A stretch of DNA of 64,000 bases from Variovorax sp. 54 (GCF_002754375.1 NZ_PEFF01000001.1:1798001-1862000); one strand, 5' to 3'. Counted from the first letter of the stretch, positions 18,332-29,162 are shown. Notes: generated from the sequence alone by a model not told the origin. Program-made: numbers and translations.

Positions 18332-19159
18332 ATGCGCCACACCCTGCTTGCCGCGGCCCTTGCCGCCTCCGCCCTGCTGACCGGCGTTGCCGCCCATGCG
18401 GACCAGCTCGCCGACATCAAGAAAAAGGGCGAACTCGTGGTCGGCGTGCTCGGCACCGACGAGCCCGCCACCTTCATCGATCCGAAGACGCGCCAGATCG
18501 TCGGCTACGAGGTCGACCTGGTGAACGCCATCGCGAAAAAGATCGGCGTGAAGCCGGTGCTCAAGCAGATCGCCGTGGCCGCGCGCATTCCCGAACTGCA
18601 GCAGGGCCACGTGGACCTGGTGGCCGCCGGCCTCACGCACAACAAGGAGCGCGAGGCGCAGATCGACTTCTCGCTCACCACCTTCGTCACCGGCCAGAAG
18701 GCCGTCGTGAAGAAGACCAGCGGCATCACCGACGTGCCGCAGCTCGGCGGCAAGAAGGTGCTGACCATCCGCGGCGGCACGCAGGAGCCGAACATCCGCA
18801 AGGCCGTGCCCACCGCCGAGGTCGTGACCTTCGACACCAGCCAGCAGGCCTTCCAGGCGCTGCAGCAGGGCAAGGGCGTGGGCTACGTGGACGACGAGGC
18901 CGCGCTGCTGCGCAGCTACGCCAAGCTGGGCCCGCAGAAGGCGCAGTACGTGGTGCTCAAGCAGAACCTGAGCACCGAGTCGCTGGCCATCGGCATCAAG
19001 AAGGGCGAGAGCGGCCTGAAGGCCGTGGTGGACGACACGCTGCGCGAACTCGAGAAGTCGGGCGAAGCGCAGAAGATCTTCATCAAGTGGTACGGCCCGA
19101 ACACGGCCTCCGGCTTCCAGACGCGCGACTTCAAGCTCGAGACCGACAAGATCGACTGA
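18332..19159 (+). CDS. Polar amino-acid ABC transporter substrate-binding protein
   Basis: 275 residues. Signal peptide of about 23 residues (ends AAHA), then a family-3 solute-binding protein: GELVVGVLGTDEPATFID, GYEVDLVNAIAKKIG, VDLVAAGLTHNKERE. First gene of a five-gene run with two permeases, an ATPase and a non-haem iron oxygenase. A REP-like unit separates it from the first permease. Ligand is probably a polar or acidic amino acid. Confidence 0.92.
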   Translation: MRHTLLAAALAASALLTGVAAHADQLADIKKKGELVVGVLGTDEPATFIDPKTRQIVGYEVDLVNAIAKKIGVKPVLKQIAVAARIPELQQGHVDLVAAGLTHNKEREAQIDFSLTTFVTGQKAVVKKTSGITDVPQLGGKKVLTIRGGTQEPNIRKAVPTAEVVTFDTSQQAFQALQQGKGVGYVDDEAALLRSYAKLGPQKAQYVVLKQNLSTESLAIGIKKGESGLKAVVDDTLRELEKSGEAQKIFIKWYGPNTASGFQTRDFKLETDKID

Positions 19160-19175
19160 CCGGTCTTTTGACTTT

Positions 19176-19288
19176 CTCCTTCCCCCCTGGGGGAAGGCCG
19201 GGATGGGGGCTGACAGCCTTCGCACAGGCCGCGGCGCATCGATCGCCGCCGTGCCCCCCACCCCCACCCTCCCCCAGCGGGGGAGTGA
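19176..19288. repeat. REP/BIME-like paired palindrome, copy 2
   Basis: Facing units CCTTCCCCC...GGGGGAAGG...GGGATGGGGG and CCCCCACCCCCACCCTCCCCCAGCGGGGGAG around a spacer containing ATCGATCGCCGC. The spacer sequence is shared with copy 4 (60590-60702), so these two form a subfamily. It sits inside the ABC operon, between the binding-protein and permease genes, where such hairpins often protect the upstream mRNA. Confidence 0.75.
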
Positions 19289-19325
19289 GCCAAGCCCCCT
19301 CGCGACGGTGATACTGTCGCCCCCC

Positions 19326-20021
19326 ATGCCCCTGTTCGACTATTCGCTGCTGCTCACCGGCCAGTACCACGACATGCTGGTCGCGGGCCTGTGGCTGTCG
19401 CTGCAGCTGCTCGCGGTCTCGCTCGTCTTTGCGCTGCCGCTGGCGCTGGTGGTGGCGCTGCTGCGGCTCTCGCCGCTCGCACCGCTGCGCTGGCTCGGCT
19501 TTGCGTATGTGGAATCGATCCGCAACATCCCGCTGCTGGCCCACATGCTGTTCTGGTATTTCGGCGCGCCCGAGCTGCTGCCCGAAGGCATCAAGACCTG
19601 GCTCTATGAAGGCCACATCGAGGCCTACAGCGCGATCGTCGCGCTGTCGCTGTACACGGCCGCCTTCATGGCCGAGGACATCCGCAGCGGCATCCGCTCG
19701 ATCCCGGCCGTGCAGTTCGAGGCCGGCCGTGCGCTGGGCTTCAGCTTCCTGGCCACCATGCGCCGCGTGGTGCTGCCGCAGGCGCTGCGCGTGACCGTGC
19801 CGCCGCTCATCTCGCAGACCCTGAGCCTGTGGAAGAACACCTCGATCGCCACCGTGATCGGCGTGGCCGAGCTGATGTACCAGGCCGGGCAGGTGGAAAG
19901 CGCGACCTTCCGCAGCTTCGAGTCGTTCGCGTTCGCGAGTGCGGCTTATCTGACGGTGTCGCTGGCGATCACGGGGCTCGCGACCTGGTACCACCACCGC
20001 TTCCCGGTGCGGACCATATGA
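19326..20021 (+). CDS. Amino-acid ABC transporter permease (HisM/GltJ type)
   Basis: 231 residues with about five membrane segments and the EAA loop [24 protein letters not shown]. The ATG at 19326 places the family's N-terminal MPLFDYSLLLTGQYHDML at the start; an upstream in-frame start would run through the REP repeat. Partner of the permease at 20116 and the ATPase at 20823. Confidence 0.92.
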   Translation: MPLFDYSLLLTGQYHDMLVAGLWLSLQLLAVSLVFALPLALVVALLRLSPLAPLRWLGFAYVESIRNIPLLAHMLFWYFGAPELLPEGIKTWLYEGHIEAYSAIVALSLYTAAFMAEDIRSGIRSIPAVQFEAGRALGFSFLATMRRVVLPQALRVTVPPLISQTLSLWKNTSIATVIGVAELMYQAGQVESATFRSFESFAFASAAYLTVSLAITGLATWYHHRFPVRTI

Positions 20022-20028
20022 AGGCGGT

Positions 20029-20112
20029 CGAGCGCCGCCGGGCCGCCCCAAGGCGCGAGCGGCCCCCTCGGGGGGCAGCGAGGACACGCAGTGCCGAGCG
20101 TGGGGGCCATTT
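20029..20112. repeat. GC-rich intergenic repeat between the two permease genes
   Basis: Contains GCGGCCCCCTCGGGGGGC (a CCCC/GGGG hairpin) and a GCAGTGCCGAGCGTGGGGGCC tail. It resembles an intergenic element I associate with Variovorax/Acidovorax genomes, from memory rather than any search. Only one copy is seen in this window. Confidence 0.45.
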
Positions 20113-20115
20113 CCA

Positions 20116-20822
20116 ATGTTAGAAATCATCAACGACTACTGGGTCTACTTCCTCATCGGCCAGTACCCGAACGGCCCGCTCGGCGGGCTGGTGCTCACGC
20201 TGCTGCTGGCCTCGTGCGGGCTGGTGCTCGCACTGCCGCTGGGCATCGTGCTCGGCCTGGCGCGCGTGAGCCCGTGGCGCTGCGTGCGCTGGCCCGTCAC
20301 GGCGCTGGTGTTCGTGGTGCGCGGCCTGCCGCTGTTGATGGTGATCTTCTGGGCCTACTTCTTCCTGCCCAGCGTCACGGGCGTGAAGACCGACCAGTTC
20401 ACCACCATGCTGATCGCGCTCGTGATCTTCGATGCGGCCTACCTCGCCGAGATCGTGCGCGCCGGCATCCAGGGCCTGCCGCGCGGGCAGATGGAAACCG
20501 CGCGCGCGCTCGGCCTGAGCTACTTCGGCGCGATGCGCCTCGTGGTGCTGCCGCAGGCGCTGCGCAGCATGCTGCCCTCGCTGGTGAACCAGTTCGTCTC
20601 GACCATCAAGGAGACCTCGCTGGGCTACATCATCGGGCTGGCCGAGGTGTCGTTCATTGCCACGCAGATCAACACGCAGGTGTTCACCAAGCCGGCGCAG
20701 ATCTACCTGATCCTGGGCCTGACCTACTTCATCCTGTGCTTCGGCCTCTCGCGCTTCGCCTACTGGCTGGAACGCCGGCTCGCGCGCCGCGGCCTTCCCG
20801 CCGCGACCCTCAAGGTGCCCGC

Positions 20823-20826
<4 letters not shown>
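20116..20826 (+). CDS. Amino-acid ABC transporter permease (HisQ/GltK type)
   Basis: 236 residues. Membrane protein with [14 protein letters not shown] and the EAA-type loop [25 protein letters not shown]. Second permease of the same importer. Its stop overlaps the ATPase start (ATGA). Confidence 0.92.
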
Positions 20827-21562
<736 letters not shown>

Positions 21563-21566
<4 letters not shown>

Positions 21567-22564
21567 CCGACTCCACCCTTCCCCTCATCGACGTCGCGCC
21601 GCTCGTGGCCGGCGCGCCCGAACGCGAACGTGTGGCGGCGCAGATCGGCGACGCCTGTCGCGCGCACGGCTTCTTCTACGTCACGGGCCACGGTGTCGAC
21701 ACCGCATTGATCCAGCGGCTCGAAGACCTGAGCCACCAGTTCTTCGACCTCCCCGAAGAAACCAAGATGCAATGGCGCATGGCCCTGGGCGGCCGTGCCT
21801 GGCGCGGTTATTTCCCGCGCGGCGGCGAGCTGACCTCGGGCCGCCCCGACTGGAAGGAAGGCCTCTACCTGGGCACCGAGCTGCCCGCCGACCACCCGCT
21901 GGTGCAGGCGAAGACGCCGGTGCACGGGCCGAACCTCTTTCCCGATGTGCCGGATTTTCGCGAGACCATCCTCGCGTACATGGACGCCGTCACGCAGCTG
22001 GGCCACCGGCTGATGGAAGGCATCGCGCTGAGCCTCGGCCTGCCCGCGAACTACTTCGCGCAGCGCTACACGGCCGACCCGCTGATCCTGTTCCGCCTCT
22101 TCAACTACCCGACGCAGGCCGTGCCCGAGGGGCTGGACGTGCAATGGGGCGTGGGCGAGCACACCGACTACGGCCTGCTCACGATCCTGCACCAGGACAC
22201 CGTGGGCGGCCTCGCGGTGCACACGCCGGGCGGCTGGATCGACGCGCCACCGGTGCCCGGCGCCTTCGTCTGCAACATCGGCGACATGCTCGACCGCATG
22301 ACCGGCGGGCGCTACAAGTCGACGCCGCACCGCGTGAAGCGCAACACCTCGGGCCGCGACCGGCTGTCGTTCCCGCTGTTCTTCGACCCGAACTTCGAGG
22401 CCCGCGTGCAGCGCATCGAAGGCCTGGCCGGCGCCGACGCGCTGGACGACAGCGCCGAACGCTGGGACCGCGCGAACGTGCACGCGTTCAGCGGCCGCTA
22501 CGGCGATTACCTGCTGGCCAAGGTGTCGAAGGTGTTTCCGCAGCTGCGGGACGAAGTGCTCTGA
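21563..22564 (+). CDS. Isopenicillin-N-synthase-like 2-oxoglutarate/Fe(II) oxygenase
   Basis: 333 residues. N-terminal DIOX_N region ([17 protein letters not shown]) and a jelly-roll core with the iron triad HTD (in [14 protein letters not shown]) and the distal His in STPHRV, followed by an R-x-S anchor ([10 protein letters not shown]). Coupled to the ABC ATPase by ATGA, so it probably acts on the imported compound, for example by hydroxylation. Substrate unknown. Confidence 0.9.
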
Positions 22565-22565
22565 G

Positions 22566-22586
22566 GCGACCCCGCGGGGAGGTCGC
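22566..22586 (+). terminator. Hairpin after the ABC-oxygenase operon
   Basis: GCGACC and GGTCGC form a stem with an inner CCGCGG pairing, directly after the oxygenase stop. No T-tract follows, so it is a weak or Rho-assisted terminator candidate. Confidence 0.4.
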
Positions 22587-22674
22587 TGAACGCGTCCTTC
22601 CCACGGGCGACATCCGCATCCGCATCGAGATCGGCCCCGCACGGCCGGGGCTTGGCGCCGCCATTCACTTTCAT

Positions 22675-22710
22675 GAAATGGCAAGCAAGTGGCGATATCG
22701 AGCCATTTTC
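22675..22710 (+). promoter_or_regulatory. Inverted repeat upstream of the cupin/aldehyde dehydrogenase pair
   Basis: GAAATGGC (22675-22682) is mirrored by GCCATTTTC (22702-22710), and TTTCATGAAA, a perfect 10-bp palindrome, overlaps its left arm. The region is AT-rich compared with its flanks and lies 80 bp before the cupin start. Possible operator or promoter; regulator unknown. Confidence 0.35.
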
Positions 22711-22789
22711 AACACTGAATCGGACATGAAGAATCCGCCGCGTCGCCGTCCATCCGGCCTGCGGCCAACGATTCCAACCCATCCCTCTC

Positions 22790-23116
22790 ATGACGATTCA
22801 AAAATTCACCCAGCAAAGCTTGCAGGATTTCGCTCTCACCGCCAGTGCGCACAACCCGAGCCGCGGGAGCCAGAAATTCTCGATGCCTGAACGGGAGCCG
22901 CTGGAGTTCGGCGTCTGGGAGAGCGACGTGGGCACCTTCGCGCGCGCCACGCCCAAGGGCGAGCTGATGTTCATCCTGTCCGGCGCGGCCACGTTCATCG
23001 AAACCGATGGGCCCACGCTGAGCTTCGGTGCGGGCGATCTCCTGGTGGTTCCGCCGAACACGCAGGGCACCTGGGTGGTGTCCGAGAAGCTGCGCAAGGT
23101 CTATGTGATGGCATGA
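22790..23116 (+). CDS. Small cupin-domain protein
   Basis: 108 residues forming one cupin barrel (EPLEFGVWESDVGTF, GELMFILSGAATFIETDG, GAGDLLVVPPNTQGTW). Such DUF861/EutQ-like cupins often accompany amine oxidase and aldehyde dehydrogenase genes. The stop overlaps an ATG of the next reading frame (ATGA), so it is coupled to the dehydrogenase. Role not established. Confidence 0.88.
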   Translation: MTIQKFTQQSLQDFALTASAHNPSRGSQKFSMPEREPLEFGVWESDVGTFARATPKGELMFILSGAATFIETDGPTLSFGAGDLLVVPPNTQGTWVVSEKLRKVYVMA

Positions 23117-23130
23117 GGACTGGAACCACC

Positions 23131-24618
23131 ATGACCTCCCTCACTTCTCCGCTTCTTGGCCTGAACGACCCGAGCCTGCTCCAGCGCAACGCGCTCATCG
23201 ACGGCCAGTGGGTCGCCGGCCACAGCCGCTTCGACGTCACCGATCCGGCCACGGGCCTCAAGCTCGCCGATGTGCCCAATCTCGGTGCTGCCGATGCCGA
23301 ACTGGCGATCGCGGCCGCCAACAGGGCCTGGCCCGCCTGGCGTGCCACCACCGGCAAGCAGCGCCACGCCATCCTGTTGAAGTGGTTCGAACTGCTGATG
23401 GCCCACCAGGACGATCTGGCCCGCCTCATGACGGCCGAGCAAGGCAAGCCCTTCGCCGAGGCCAAGGGTGAAGTGGCGTATGCCGCCAGCTTCGTCGAAT
23501 GGTTCGCCGAAGAGGCCAAGCGGGTCAACGGCGAAACCTTGCCGCAGTTCGACAACAACCGCCGCCTGATGGTGCTGAAACAGGCCGTGGGCGTCTGCGC
23601 AGCCATCACGCCCTGGAATTTCCCGCTGGCCATGATCACCCGCAAGGTGGCGCCGGCCCTGGCCGCCGGGTGTCCGGTCATCGTCAAGCCTTCGGAGCTG
23701 ACCCCGCTGACGGCGCTGGCAGCCGCCGAGCTGGCGGTGCGCGCCGGTGTGCCCGCGGGGGTCATCAATGTCCTGACGGCCGACGGCAGCAACAGCATCG
23801 CGGTCGGCAAGACGCTGTGCGCTTCGGACGTGGTGCGCCACATCAGCTTCACGGGCTCCACGGAAGTCGGCCGCATCCTGATGGCGCAAAGCGCGCCGAC
23901 GGTGAAGAAGATGTCGTTGGAGCTGGGCGGCAACGCGCCCTTCATCGTGTTCGACGACGCCGACCTCGACTCCGCCGTCGAAGGCGCCCTGGCCAGCAAG
24001 TTCCGCAATGCCGGCCAGACCTGTGTCTGCGCCAACCGCCTCTATGTGCAGGACGCGGTCTACGACGCCTTCGTCGAGAAGTTCGCGGCGAAGGTCAGTG
24101 CGTTGAAGGTCGGCAATGGCTTCGATGAGGGCGTGGTGCAGGGCCCGCTCATCGAGCCGGCCGCTGTCGCGAAAGTCCAGAGCCACCTGGATGACGCGGT
24201 GTCCAAGGGCGCGCGCATCGTCGCGGGCGGCAAGGCCCTGGGCGGGCAGTTCTTTGCACCGACCGTCGTCGCCGATGCCACGCCAGAGATGCAATGCGCG
24301 CGCGAAGAAACCTTCGGTCCCTTTGCGCCCATCTTCCGGTTTTACGAGGAACAGGAAGCGATCGATGCGGCGAACCACACGGAGTTCGGCCTGGCGAGCT
24401 ACTTCTATACCCGCGACGTCGGCCGCATCTTCCGGGTGGCGGAGGCGCTGGAATACGGCATGGTCGGCATCAATGCCGGCGTCATCGCGACCGAGCACGT
24501 CCCGTTCGGCGGCGTGAAGCAGTCAGGGCTCGGCCGCGAGGGTTCGCATCACGGCATCGACGACTACCTCGAGCTGAAGTTCCTGTGCCTCGGCGACATC
24601 CAGCATCCCAAGAAATAG
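23131..24618 (+). CDS. gabD: NAD(P)-dependent succinate-semialdehyde dehydrogenase-type ALDH
   Basis: 495 residues. Full ALDH core: TPWNFPLAMITRK, cofactor loop FTGSTEVGR, catalytic Glu in LELGGNAPF, catalytic Cys298 in GQTCVCANR, and the GabD-like tail GGVKQSGLGREGSHHGIDDYLELK. Most similar in pattern to GabD (succinate or glutarate semialdehyde to the acid). I chose the ATG at 23131, which has GGA about 8 nt upstream; an ATG at 23113 overlapping the cupin stop is an alternative. It would oxidise the aldehyde made by an amine oxidase such as the one at 27825. Confidence 0.9.
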   Translation: MTSLTSPLLGLNDPSLLQRNALIDGQWVAGHSRFDVTDPATGLKLADVPNLGAADAELAIAAANRAWPAWRATTGKQRHAILLKWFELLMAHQDDLARLMTAEQGKPFAEAKGEVAYAASFVEWFAEEAKRVNGETLPQFDNNRRLMVLKQAVGVCAAITPWNFPLAMITRKVAPALAAGCPVIVKPSELTPLTALAAAELAVRAGVPAGVINVLTADGSNSIAVGKTLCASDVVRHISFTGSTEVGRILMAQSAPTVKKMSLELGGNAPFIVFDDADLDSAVEGALASKFRNAGQTCVCANRLYVQDAVYDAFVEKFAAKVSALKVGNGFDEGVVQGPLIEPAAVAKVQSHLDDAVSKGARIVAGGKALGGQFFAPTVVADATPEMQCAREETFGPFAPIFRFYEEQEAIDAANHTEFGLASYFYTRDVGRIFRVAEALEYGMVGINAGVIATEHVPFGGVKQSGLGREGSHHGIDDYLELKFLCLGDIQHPKK

Positions 24619-24625
24619 ACGAGTC

Positions 24626-24649
24626 GACTGAAGGCGCCGGCCTTCAGTC
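24626..24649. terminator. Bidirectional hairpin between gabD and the IclR gene
   Basis: GACTGAAGGC and GCCTTCAGTC form a perfect 10-bp stem with a 4-nt loop. It lies between converging genes and includes the stop codon of the IclR gene. Confidence 0.65.
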
Positions 24650-25453
24650 CACGCTGCGCGCCGAACTGGTGAGAGACCGCGCGCACAGCAGGAGCGCAGG
24701 CGCCAGCTTGCGCTCGGCCTCTTCCATGGTCCAGCGGCTGGTCGGCGCCACCACGTGCACGGAGGCCACGGGCCGGCCCTGGCTGCCCAGCACGGGTGCG
24801 GCGATGGTCATGTCGCCGAGGAACAGTTCTTCTTCGTTCGTGGCGTAGCCGCGTGCACGCGCCGTGCGCAGGGCGTCCATGATTTCGCCGACGTCGGTGC
24901 GCGTGCGCGTGGTGTGGACCACGCGATCGGAGGCCTCGATGCGCGCACGCGCTTCGTCTTCCGGCAGCGCGCTCAGGTAGGCGCGCCCCGACGCGGTGCA
25001 GTACATGGGCACGCGGCTGCCGATGGGCATGTGCACCGGCACGAACTGCGCGCTCACGAAACGCGCCACATAGACCATGTCGAGCCCGTCGGCCTCGGTG
25101 AGGCAGGTGGTCTCGGTCGTGACCTTGGTGAGCTCCGACAGGAAGGGCGTGGCCACGTCGATCAGCGCATGGGCCGAGAGGTAGTTGAAACCGATCTCCA
25201 TCACGCGCGGCGTGAGCTGGTAGCGCCGCGTCTTCGGGTGCTTGCGCAGGTAGCCGAGCTTTTCGAGCGTGAACACCATGCGCTGCGCCGAGCTCTTGGT
25301 GATGTCGGTGGCGGCGGCCACGTCGGCCAGCGTCATGGTGCGGCGGCTGGCGCTGAAGGCGCACAGCACGGCCAGGCCTTTTTCCAGCGACTGGTTGAAC
25401 AGAAGGCTGGGGCTGTCGTCCTGCGGAACGGCGGATTCGAGGGGGGCGTCCAT
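24644..25453 (-). CDS. IclR-family transcriptional regulator
   Basis: 269 residues. N-terminal winged helix (MTLADVAAATDITKSSAQRMVFTLEKLGYL) after an S-L-E-K-G-L-A-V-L segment, then the IclR effector domain with MPIGSRVPMYCTASGRAYLSALP. Lies between the aldehyde dehydrogenase and a divergent amine-uptake operon, and likely controls both. The ATG at 25453 is preferred; a TTG nine codons upstream is possible and neither has a clear ribosome site. Confidence 0.92.
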   Translation of the reverse strand: MDAPLESAVPQDDSPSLLFNQSLEKGLAVLCAFSASRRTMTLADVAAATDITKSSAQRMVFTLEKLGYLRKHPKTRRYQLTPRVMEIGFNYLSAHALIDVATPFLSELTKVTTETTCLTEADGLDMVYVARFVSAQFVPVHMPIGSRVPMYCTASGRAYLSALPEDEARARIEASDRVVHTTRTRTDVGEIMDALRTARARGYATNEEELFLGDMTIAAPVLGSQGRPVASVHVVAPTSRWTMEEAERKLAPALLLCARSLTSSARSVD

Positions 25454-25482
25454 GGATTCGAGTATAGCGGGAAGACTCAATC

Positions 25483-25499
25483 GAATCGCATATCGATTC
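25483..25499. promoter_or_regulatory. IclR operator candidate
   Basis: GAATCG-CATAT-CGATTC is a 17-bp inverted repeat 30 bp upstream of the IclR start, in the divergent gap to the ABC operon. A related element CAATCGATTATTG lies nearby at about 25548-25560. This length and spacing fit IclR-type palindromes. Confidence 0.5.
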
Positions 25500-25629
25500 T
25501 TAAAACGCGACTAGTGGTTTTCATTAATTGATTAGAGATTTAAAACAATCGATTATTGGCACGAATGCTGCATCGGTTCCGGTCTCTCTTTTCCATCCTT
25601 TCACCTTCCTCTTCCTCAGGAGTGCTCTC

Positions 25630-26418
25630 ATGAAACGAGTCGTTCGTCACCTTCATCGCCTGGCCACGGGCCTGGCACTGGCCGCCGGCGTCGGGCTGGC
25701 CGGCGCCCAGAGCGCGGCACCCGCCGCCACTCCCGCACCCGCGAGCTACAACGTGGGCGCCACAGCCACGGGCGTGCCCTTCACCTTCCTGGACGTGAAG
25801 ACGAACTCGATCCAGGGAATGATGGTCGACACCGTCACCGCCGTCGGCAAGGCGGGCGGCTTCGGCGTGAACGTGCAGCAGACCGTGTTCTCGGCGCTGA
25901 TTCCCTCGCTCACGGCGCGCAAAGTCGACATCATTTCGGCCGCCATGCTGAAGACGCCCGCGCGCCAGGAGGTGGTCGACTTCAGCGACCCCGTGTATTC
26001 GTACGGCGAAGGCCTGATCGTGAAGGACAGCGACACGCGCCCCTATGTGTCGCTCGACGAACTCAAGGGCGAGGTGGTCGGCGCGCAGGTGGGCACCGTG
26101 TTCCTGGACATGCTCAACAAGAAGGGCATCTTCAAGGAAGTGCGCAGCTACGACTCGGTGGCCGACATGACTCGCGACCTGTCGCTGGGCCGCATCAAGG
26201 CCGGCCTGGGCGACCAGCCCGTCATCGCCTACCAGCTGCGCCAGGCCGCCTTCAACGGCGTCAAGCTGGTGCAGAGCTACAAGTCCGTGAACGTGGGCGA
26301 CGTGTGCCTGGTGGTGCGCAAGGGCGACACGCAGACGCTCGAGCGCCTGAACAAGGCCATCGCCAAGGTCAAGGCCGACGGCACGCTGGCCGCCATCGTG
26401 GGCAAGTGGGGCATCTGA
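25630..26418 (+). CDS. Amino-acid/amine ABC transporter substrate-binding protein
   Basis: 262 residues from the ATG at 25630, which has AGGAG 8 nt upstream. Signal peptide ending near LAGAQS, then a family-3 binding domain (GVPFTFLDVKTNSIQGMMVD, LTARKVDIISAAMLKTPARQ). First gene of a coupled set with a permease, an ATPase and an FAD oxidase. Confidence 0.92.
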   Translation: MKRVVRHLHRLATGLALAAGVGLAGAQSAAPAATPAPASYNVGATATGVPFTFLDVKTNSIQGMMVDTVTAVGKAGGFGVNVQQTVFSALIPSLTARKVDIISAAMLKTPARQEVVDFSDPVYSYGEGLIVKDSDTRPYVSLDELKGEVVGAQVGTVFLDMLNKKGIFKEVRSYDSVADMTRDLSLGRIKAGLGDQPVIAYQLRQAAFNGVKLVQSYKSVNVGDVCLVVRKGDTQTLERLNKAIAKVKADGTLAAIVGKWGI

Positions 26419-26419
26419 G

Positions 26420-27085
26420 ATGAGCAGCTTCCTGCAGAACGCGCAGGAGTTCCTGCCCATCCTGCTGCAGGGCGCGGTGGTCACGGTGCAGGTCACCGTG
26501 CTGTCGTTCCTGCTGAGCAGCGTGCTCGGGCTGGCCTTTGCGCTGATGAAGCTGTCGCCGGTGCGGGCGCTGTCGGTCACGGCCGACGTGGTCATCAACG
26601 TGATCCGCGGGCTGCCGATCATCGTGCAGCTGTTCTACATCTACTTCGTGCTGCCCGAGTTCGGCGTCGAGCTCACGGCGTTCCAGGCCGGCGTGATCGG
26701 GCTGGGCATTGCCTACTCGGCCTACCAGGCGGAGAACTTCCGCGCCGGCATCGAGGCGGTCGACCCGGGCCAGCGCGAAGCGGCGCAGGCGATGGGCATG
26801 CGCTCGATGCTGATCATGCGCCGCGTGATCCTGCCGCAGGCCTTTCGCATCGCGCTGCCGCCCTACGGCAACACGCTCGTGATGATGCTGAAGGACTCGT
26901 CGCTGGTGTCCACCATCACCGTGGCCGAGATGACGCGCGCGGGCCAGCTCATCGCCTCGTCCACCTTCCAGAACATGACCGTCTACACGCTGGTCGCCCT
27001 GCTCTACCTGCTCATGAGCCTGCCGCTGGTGTGGGGCCTGCGCCGGCTCGAGAAGCGCTTTGCCGCCGGGAGAAAAAAACCATGA
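26420..27085 (+). CDS. Amino-acid ABC transporter permease
   Basis: 221 residues with about five membrane spans, [16 protein letters not shown] and the EAA-type loop [26 protein letters not shown]. It begins one base after the binding-protein stop and overlaps the ATPase start by ATGA. It is the only permease gene here, so it probably forms a homodimer. Confidence 0.92.
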   Translation: MSSFLQNAQEFLPILLQGAVVTVQVTVLSFLLSSVLGLAFALMKLSPVRALSVTADVVINVIRGLPIIVQLFYIYFVLPEFGVELTAFQAGVIGLGIAYSAYQAENFRAGIEAVDPGQREAAQAMGMRSMLIMRRVILPQAFRIALPPYGNTLVMMLKDSSLVSTITVAEMTRAGQLIASSTFQNMTVYTLVALLYLLMSLPLVWGLRRLEKRFAAGRKKP

Positions 27086-27828
27086 TCGACGTCCACGGAC
27101 TCGAAAAGAATTTCGGCGCGCACCGCGTGCTGCAGGGCGTGAGCCTGCGCGTGGACGCAGGCGAGGTGGTGTGCCTGATCGGCCCGTCGGGCTCGGGCAA
27201 GTCGACGGTGCTTCGCTGCATCAACGGGCTGGAGTCTTACGAAGGCGGCGAGGTGCGCGCCTTCGGCGAGCGCGTCGACCGCGCCGCGCCCACCATCCAC
27301 CGGCTGCGCAGCCGCATGGGCATGGTGTTCCAGCGCTTCAACCTGTTCCCGCACCGCACCGTGCTGGAGAACGTGATGGAAGGCCCCGTCTTCGTGCAGA
27401 AGCGCCCGCCCGCGCAAGCCCGCGAAGAAGCGCTCGCGCTGCTGGCCAAGGTCGGCCTGGCCGAGAAGGCGCAGGCCTGGCCCGCGCAACTGTCGGGCGG
27501 CCAGCAGCAGCGCGTGGCCATTGCGCGCGCACTGGCCATGAAGCCCGAGGCGATGCTGTTCGACGAGCCCACCTCGGCGCTCGACCCCGAACTGGTCGGC
27601 GATGTGCTGGGCGTGATGCGCGCGCTGGCCGACGAAGGCATGACGATGATCGTCGTCACGCACGAGATGGGGTTCGCGCGCGAGGTGGCCGACCGCGTGT
27701 GCTTCCTGCACAGCGGCAGCATCGTCGAGGAAGGCCCGGCCGCGCAGGTGCTCGGCGCGCCGAGTCATGCGCGCACGCAGGACTTTTTGCGCCGCGTGCT
27801 GCATCCGTCGACGGGCGCAGCGGCATGA
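27082..27828 (+). CDS. Amino-acid ABC transporter ATP-binding protein
   Basis: 248 residues with Walker [11 protein letters not shown]-loop FQRFNLFPH, signature LSGGQQQR, Walker [13 protein letters not shown] and H-loop VTHEMGFA. Coupled to the permease before and the oxidase after by ATGA overlaps. Confidence 0.95.
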   Translation: MIDVHGLEKNFGAHRVLQGVSLRVDAGEVVCLIGPSGSGKSTVLRCINGLESYEGGEVRAFGERVDRAAPTIHRLRSRMGMVFQRFNLFPHRTVLENVMEGPVFVQKRPPAQAREEALALLAKVGLAEKAQAWPAQLSGGQQQRVAIARALAMKPEAMLFDEPTSALDPELVGDVLGVMRALADEGMTMIVVTHEMGFAREVADRVCFLHSGSIVEEGPAAQVLGAPSHARTQDFLRRVLHPSTGAAA

Positions 27829-29114
27829 GCGACATGAGCGCCATCGCCATGCCGCCTTCGCTGTGGGCCGCCACCGCGCCGGCCGCGTCGCCCACGCCCC
27901 CGCTGGCCGAATCGCGCCATGCCGACGTGCTGGTCGTGGGCGCCGGCTTCACCGGCCTGAGCGCCGCGCTGCACCTGGCCGAAACGGGCGCGCGCGTGTG
28001 CGTGCTCGAAGCCGGCGAGCCCGGCTGGGGCGCCTCGGGGCGCAACGGCGGGCAGGTGAACCCCTCGCTCAAGCACGACCCCGACGACCTCGTGCGCCTG
28101 TACGGCGCGGCGCGCGCAGAGCCGCTCATCGAGGCCGTGTCGAACTCCGCCGACCTGGTGTTCGACCTCATCGCGCGCCATGGCATCGACTGCCAGCCCG
28201 TGCGCAACGGCTGGCTGCAGGTGGCCTATTCGCCGAAGCACGTCGGCGGGCTGCACGCACGCGCACGGCAATGGGAGCGTCGCGGCGTGCCCACGCGCAT
28301 GCTCGATCGCGCCGAAGTCGCCGCGCGCCTGGGCACGCAGGCCTTCGCGGGCGGCTGGCTCGACGGGCGCGCGGGCGGCATCCAGCCGCTGGCCTACACG
28401 CGCGGGCTGGTGCGCGCCGCCCAGCAAGCGGGCGTGGCAGTGCACGGTGGCAGTGCGGTCACGGCGCTCGCGCGCCAGGGCGTGCACTGGCACGCCACCA
28501 CGGCCAGCGGCGCCACCGTGACGGCCGACCAGGTGCTGCTGGCCACCAACGGCTACACCGGCGCGCTGTGGCCGACGCTGTCGCGCACCGTGCTGGCCGC
28601 CAACAGCTTCATCGTCGCGACCGAGCCACTGTCGGGCCGCGAGGCCGACGCCATCCTGCGGGGCGGCGAGACGGCCTCGACCTCGCAGCGCCTGCTGCTG
28701 TACTTCCGCAAGGACGCGCAGGGCCGGCTGCTCATGGGCGGGCGCGGCCACTTCGCCGATCCGACGGGCCCCGCCGATTTCGCGCACCTGGAGCGCTCGC
28801 TCGAACTGCTGTTCCCGCAGCTGGGTCCGTTGCGCTACCAGTACCGATGGGCCGGCCGCATCGCGGTCACGCGCGACTTCATGCCGCACGTGCACACGCC
28901 CGCGCCGGGCCTGACGATCGCGCTGGGCTACAACGGGCGCGGCATCGCACTGGCCACGAGCGTGGGGAAGCACGTGGCCGCGCGCATGGCCGATGCGCGC
29001 GCGCCGTTTCCGTACCCGGTGACGCCGCTGCAGCCGATTCCACTGCACGGGCTGCAGCGCTTCTACATCGGCGGTGGGGTGGCCTGGTACAGCCTGCTCG
29101 ACCGACTGGCCTGA
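27825..29114 (+). CDS. FAD-dependent amine/amino-acid oxidase (PuuB/DadA-like)
   Basis: 429 residues. Dinucleotide-binding motif [19 protein letters not shown] near residue 36, [17 protein letters not shown], which is typical of gamma-glutamylputrescine oxidase-like proteins, and C-terminal [15 protein letters not shown]. It would oxidise the imported amine or amino acid to an aldehyde or keto acid, with the GabD-type enzyme upstream as a plausible next step. The GTP-like overlap with the ATPase gene is ATGA. Substrate not determined. Confidence 0.88.
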   Translation: MSDMSAIAMPPSLWAATAPAASPTPPLAESRHADVLVVGAGFTGLSAALHLAETGARVCVLEAGEPGWGASGRNGGQVNPSLKHDPDDLVRLYGAARAEPLIEAVSNSADLVFDLIARHGIDCQPVRNGWLQVAYSPKHVGGLHARARQWERRGVPTRMLDRAEVAARLGTQAFAGGWLDGRAGGIQPLAYTRGLVRAAQQAGVAVHGGSAVTALARQGVHWHATTASGATVTADQVLLATNGYTGALWPTLSRTVLAANSFIVATEPLSGREADAILRGGETASTSQRLLLYFRKDAQGRLLMGGRGHFADPTGPADFAHLERSLELLFPQLGPLRYQYRWAGRIAVTRDFMPHVHTPAPGLTIALGYNGRGIALATSVGKHVAARMADARAPFPYPVTPLQPIPLHGLQRFYIGGGVAWYSLLDRLA

Positions 29115-29162
29115 GCACACGCACGCACGCGCCCGCGGCGCGTGGCCGCACCTGAACTGAAC

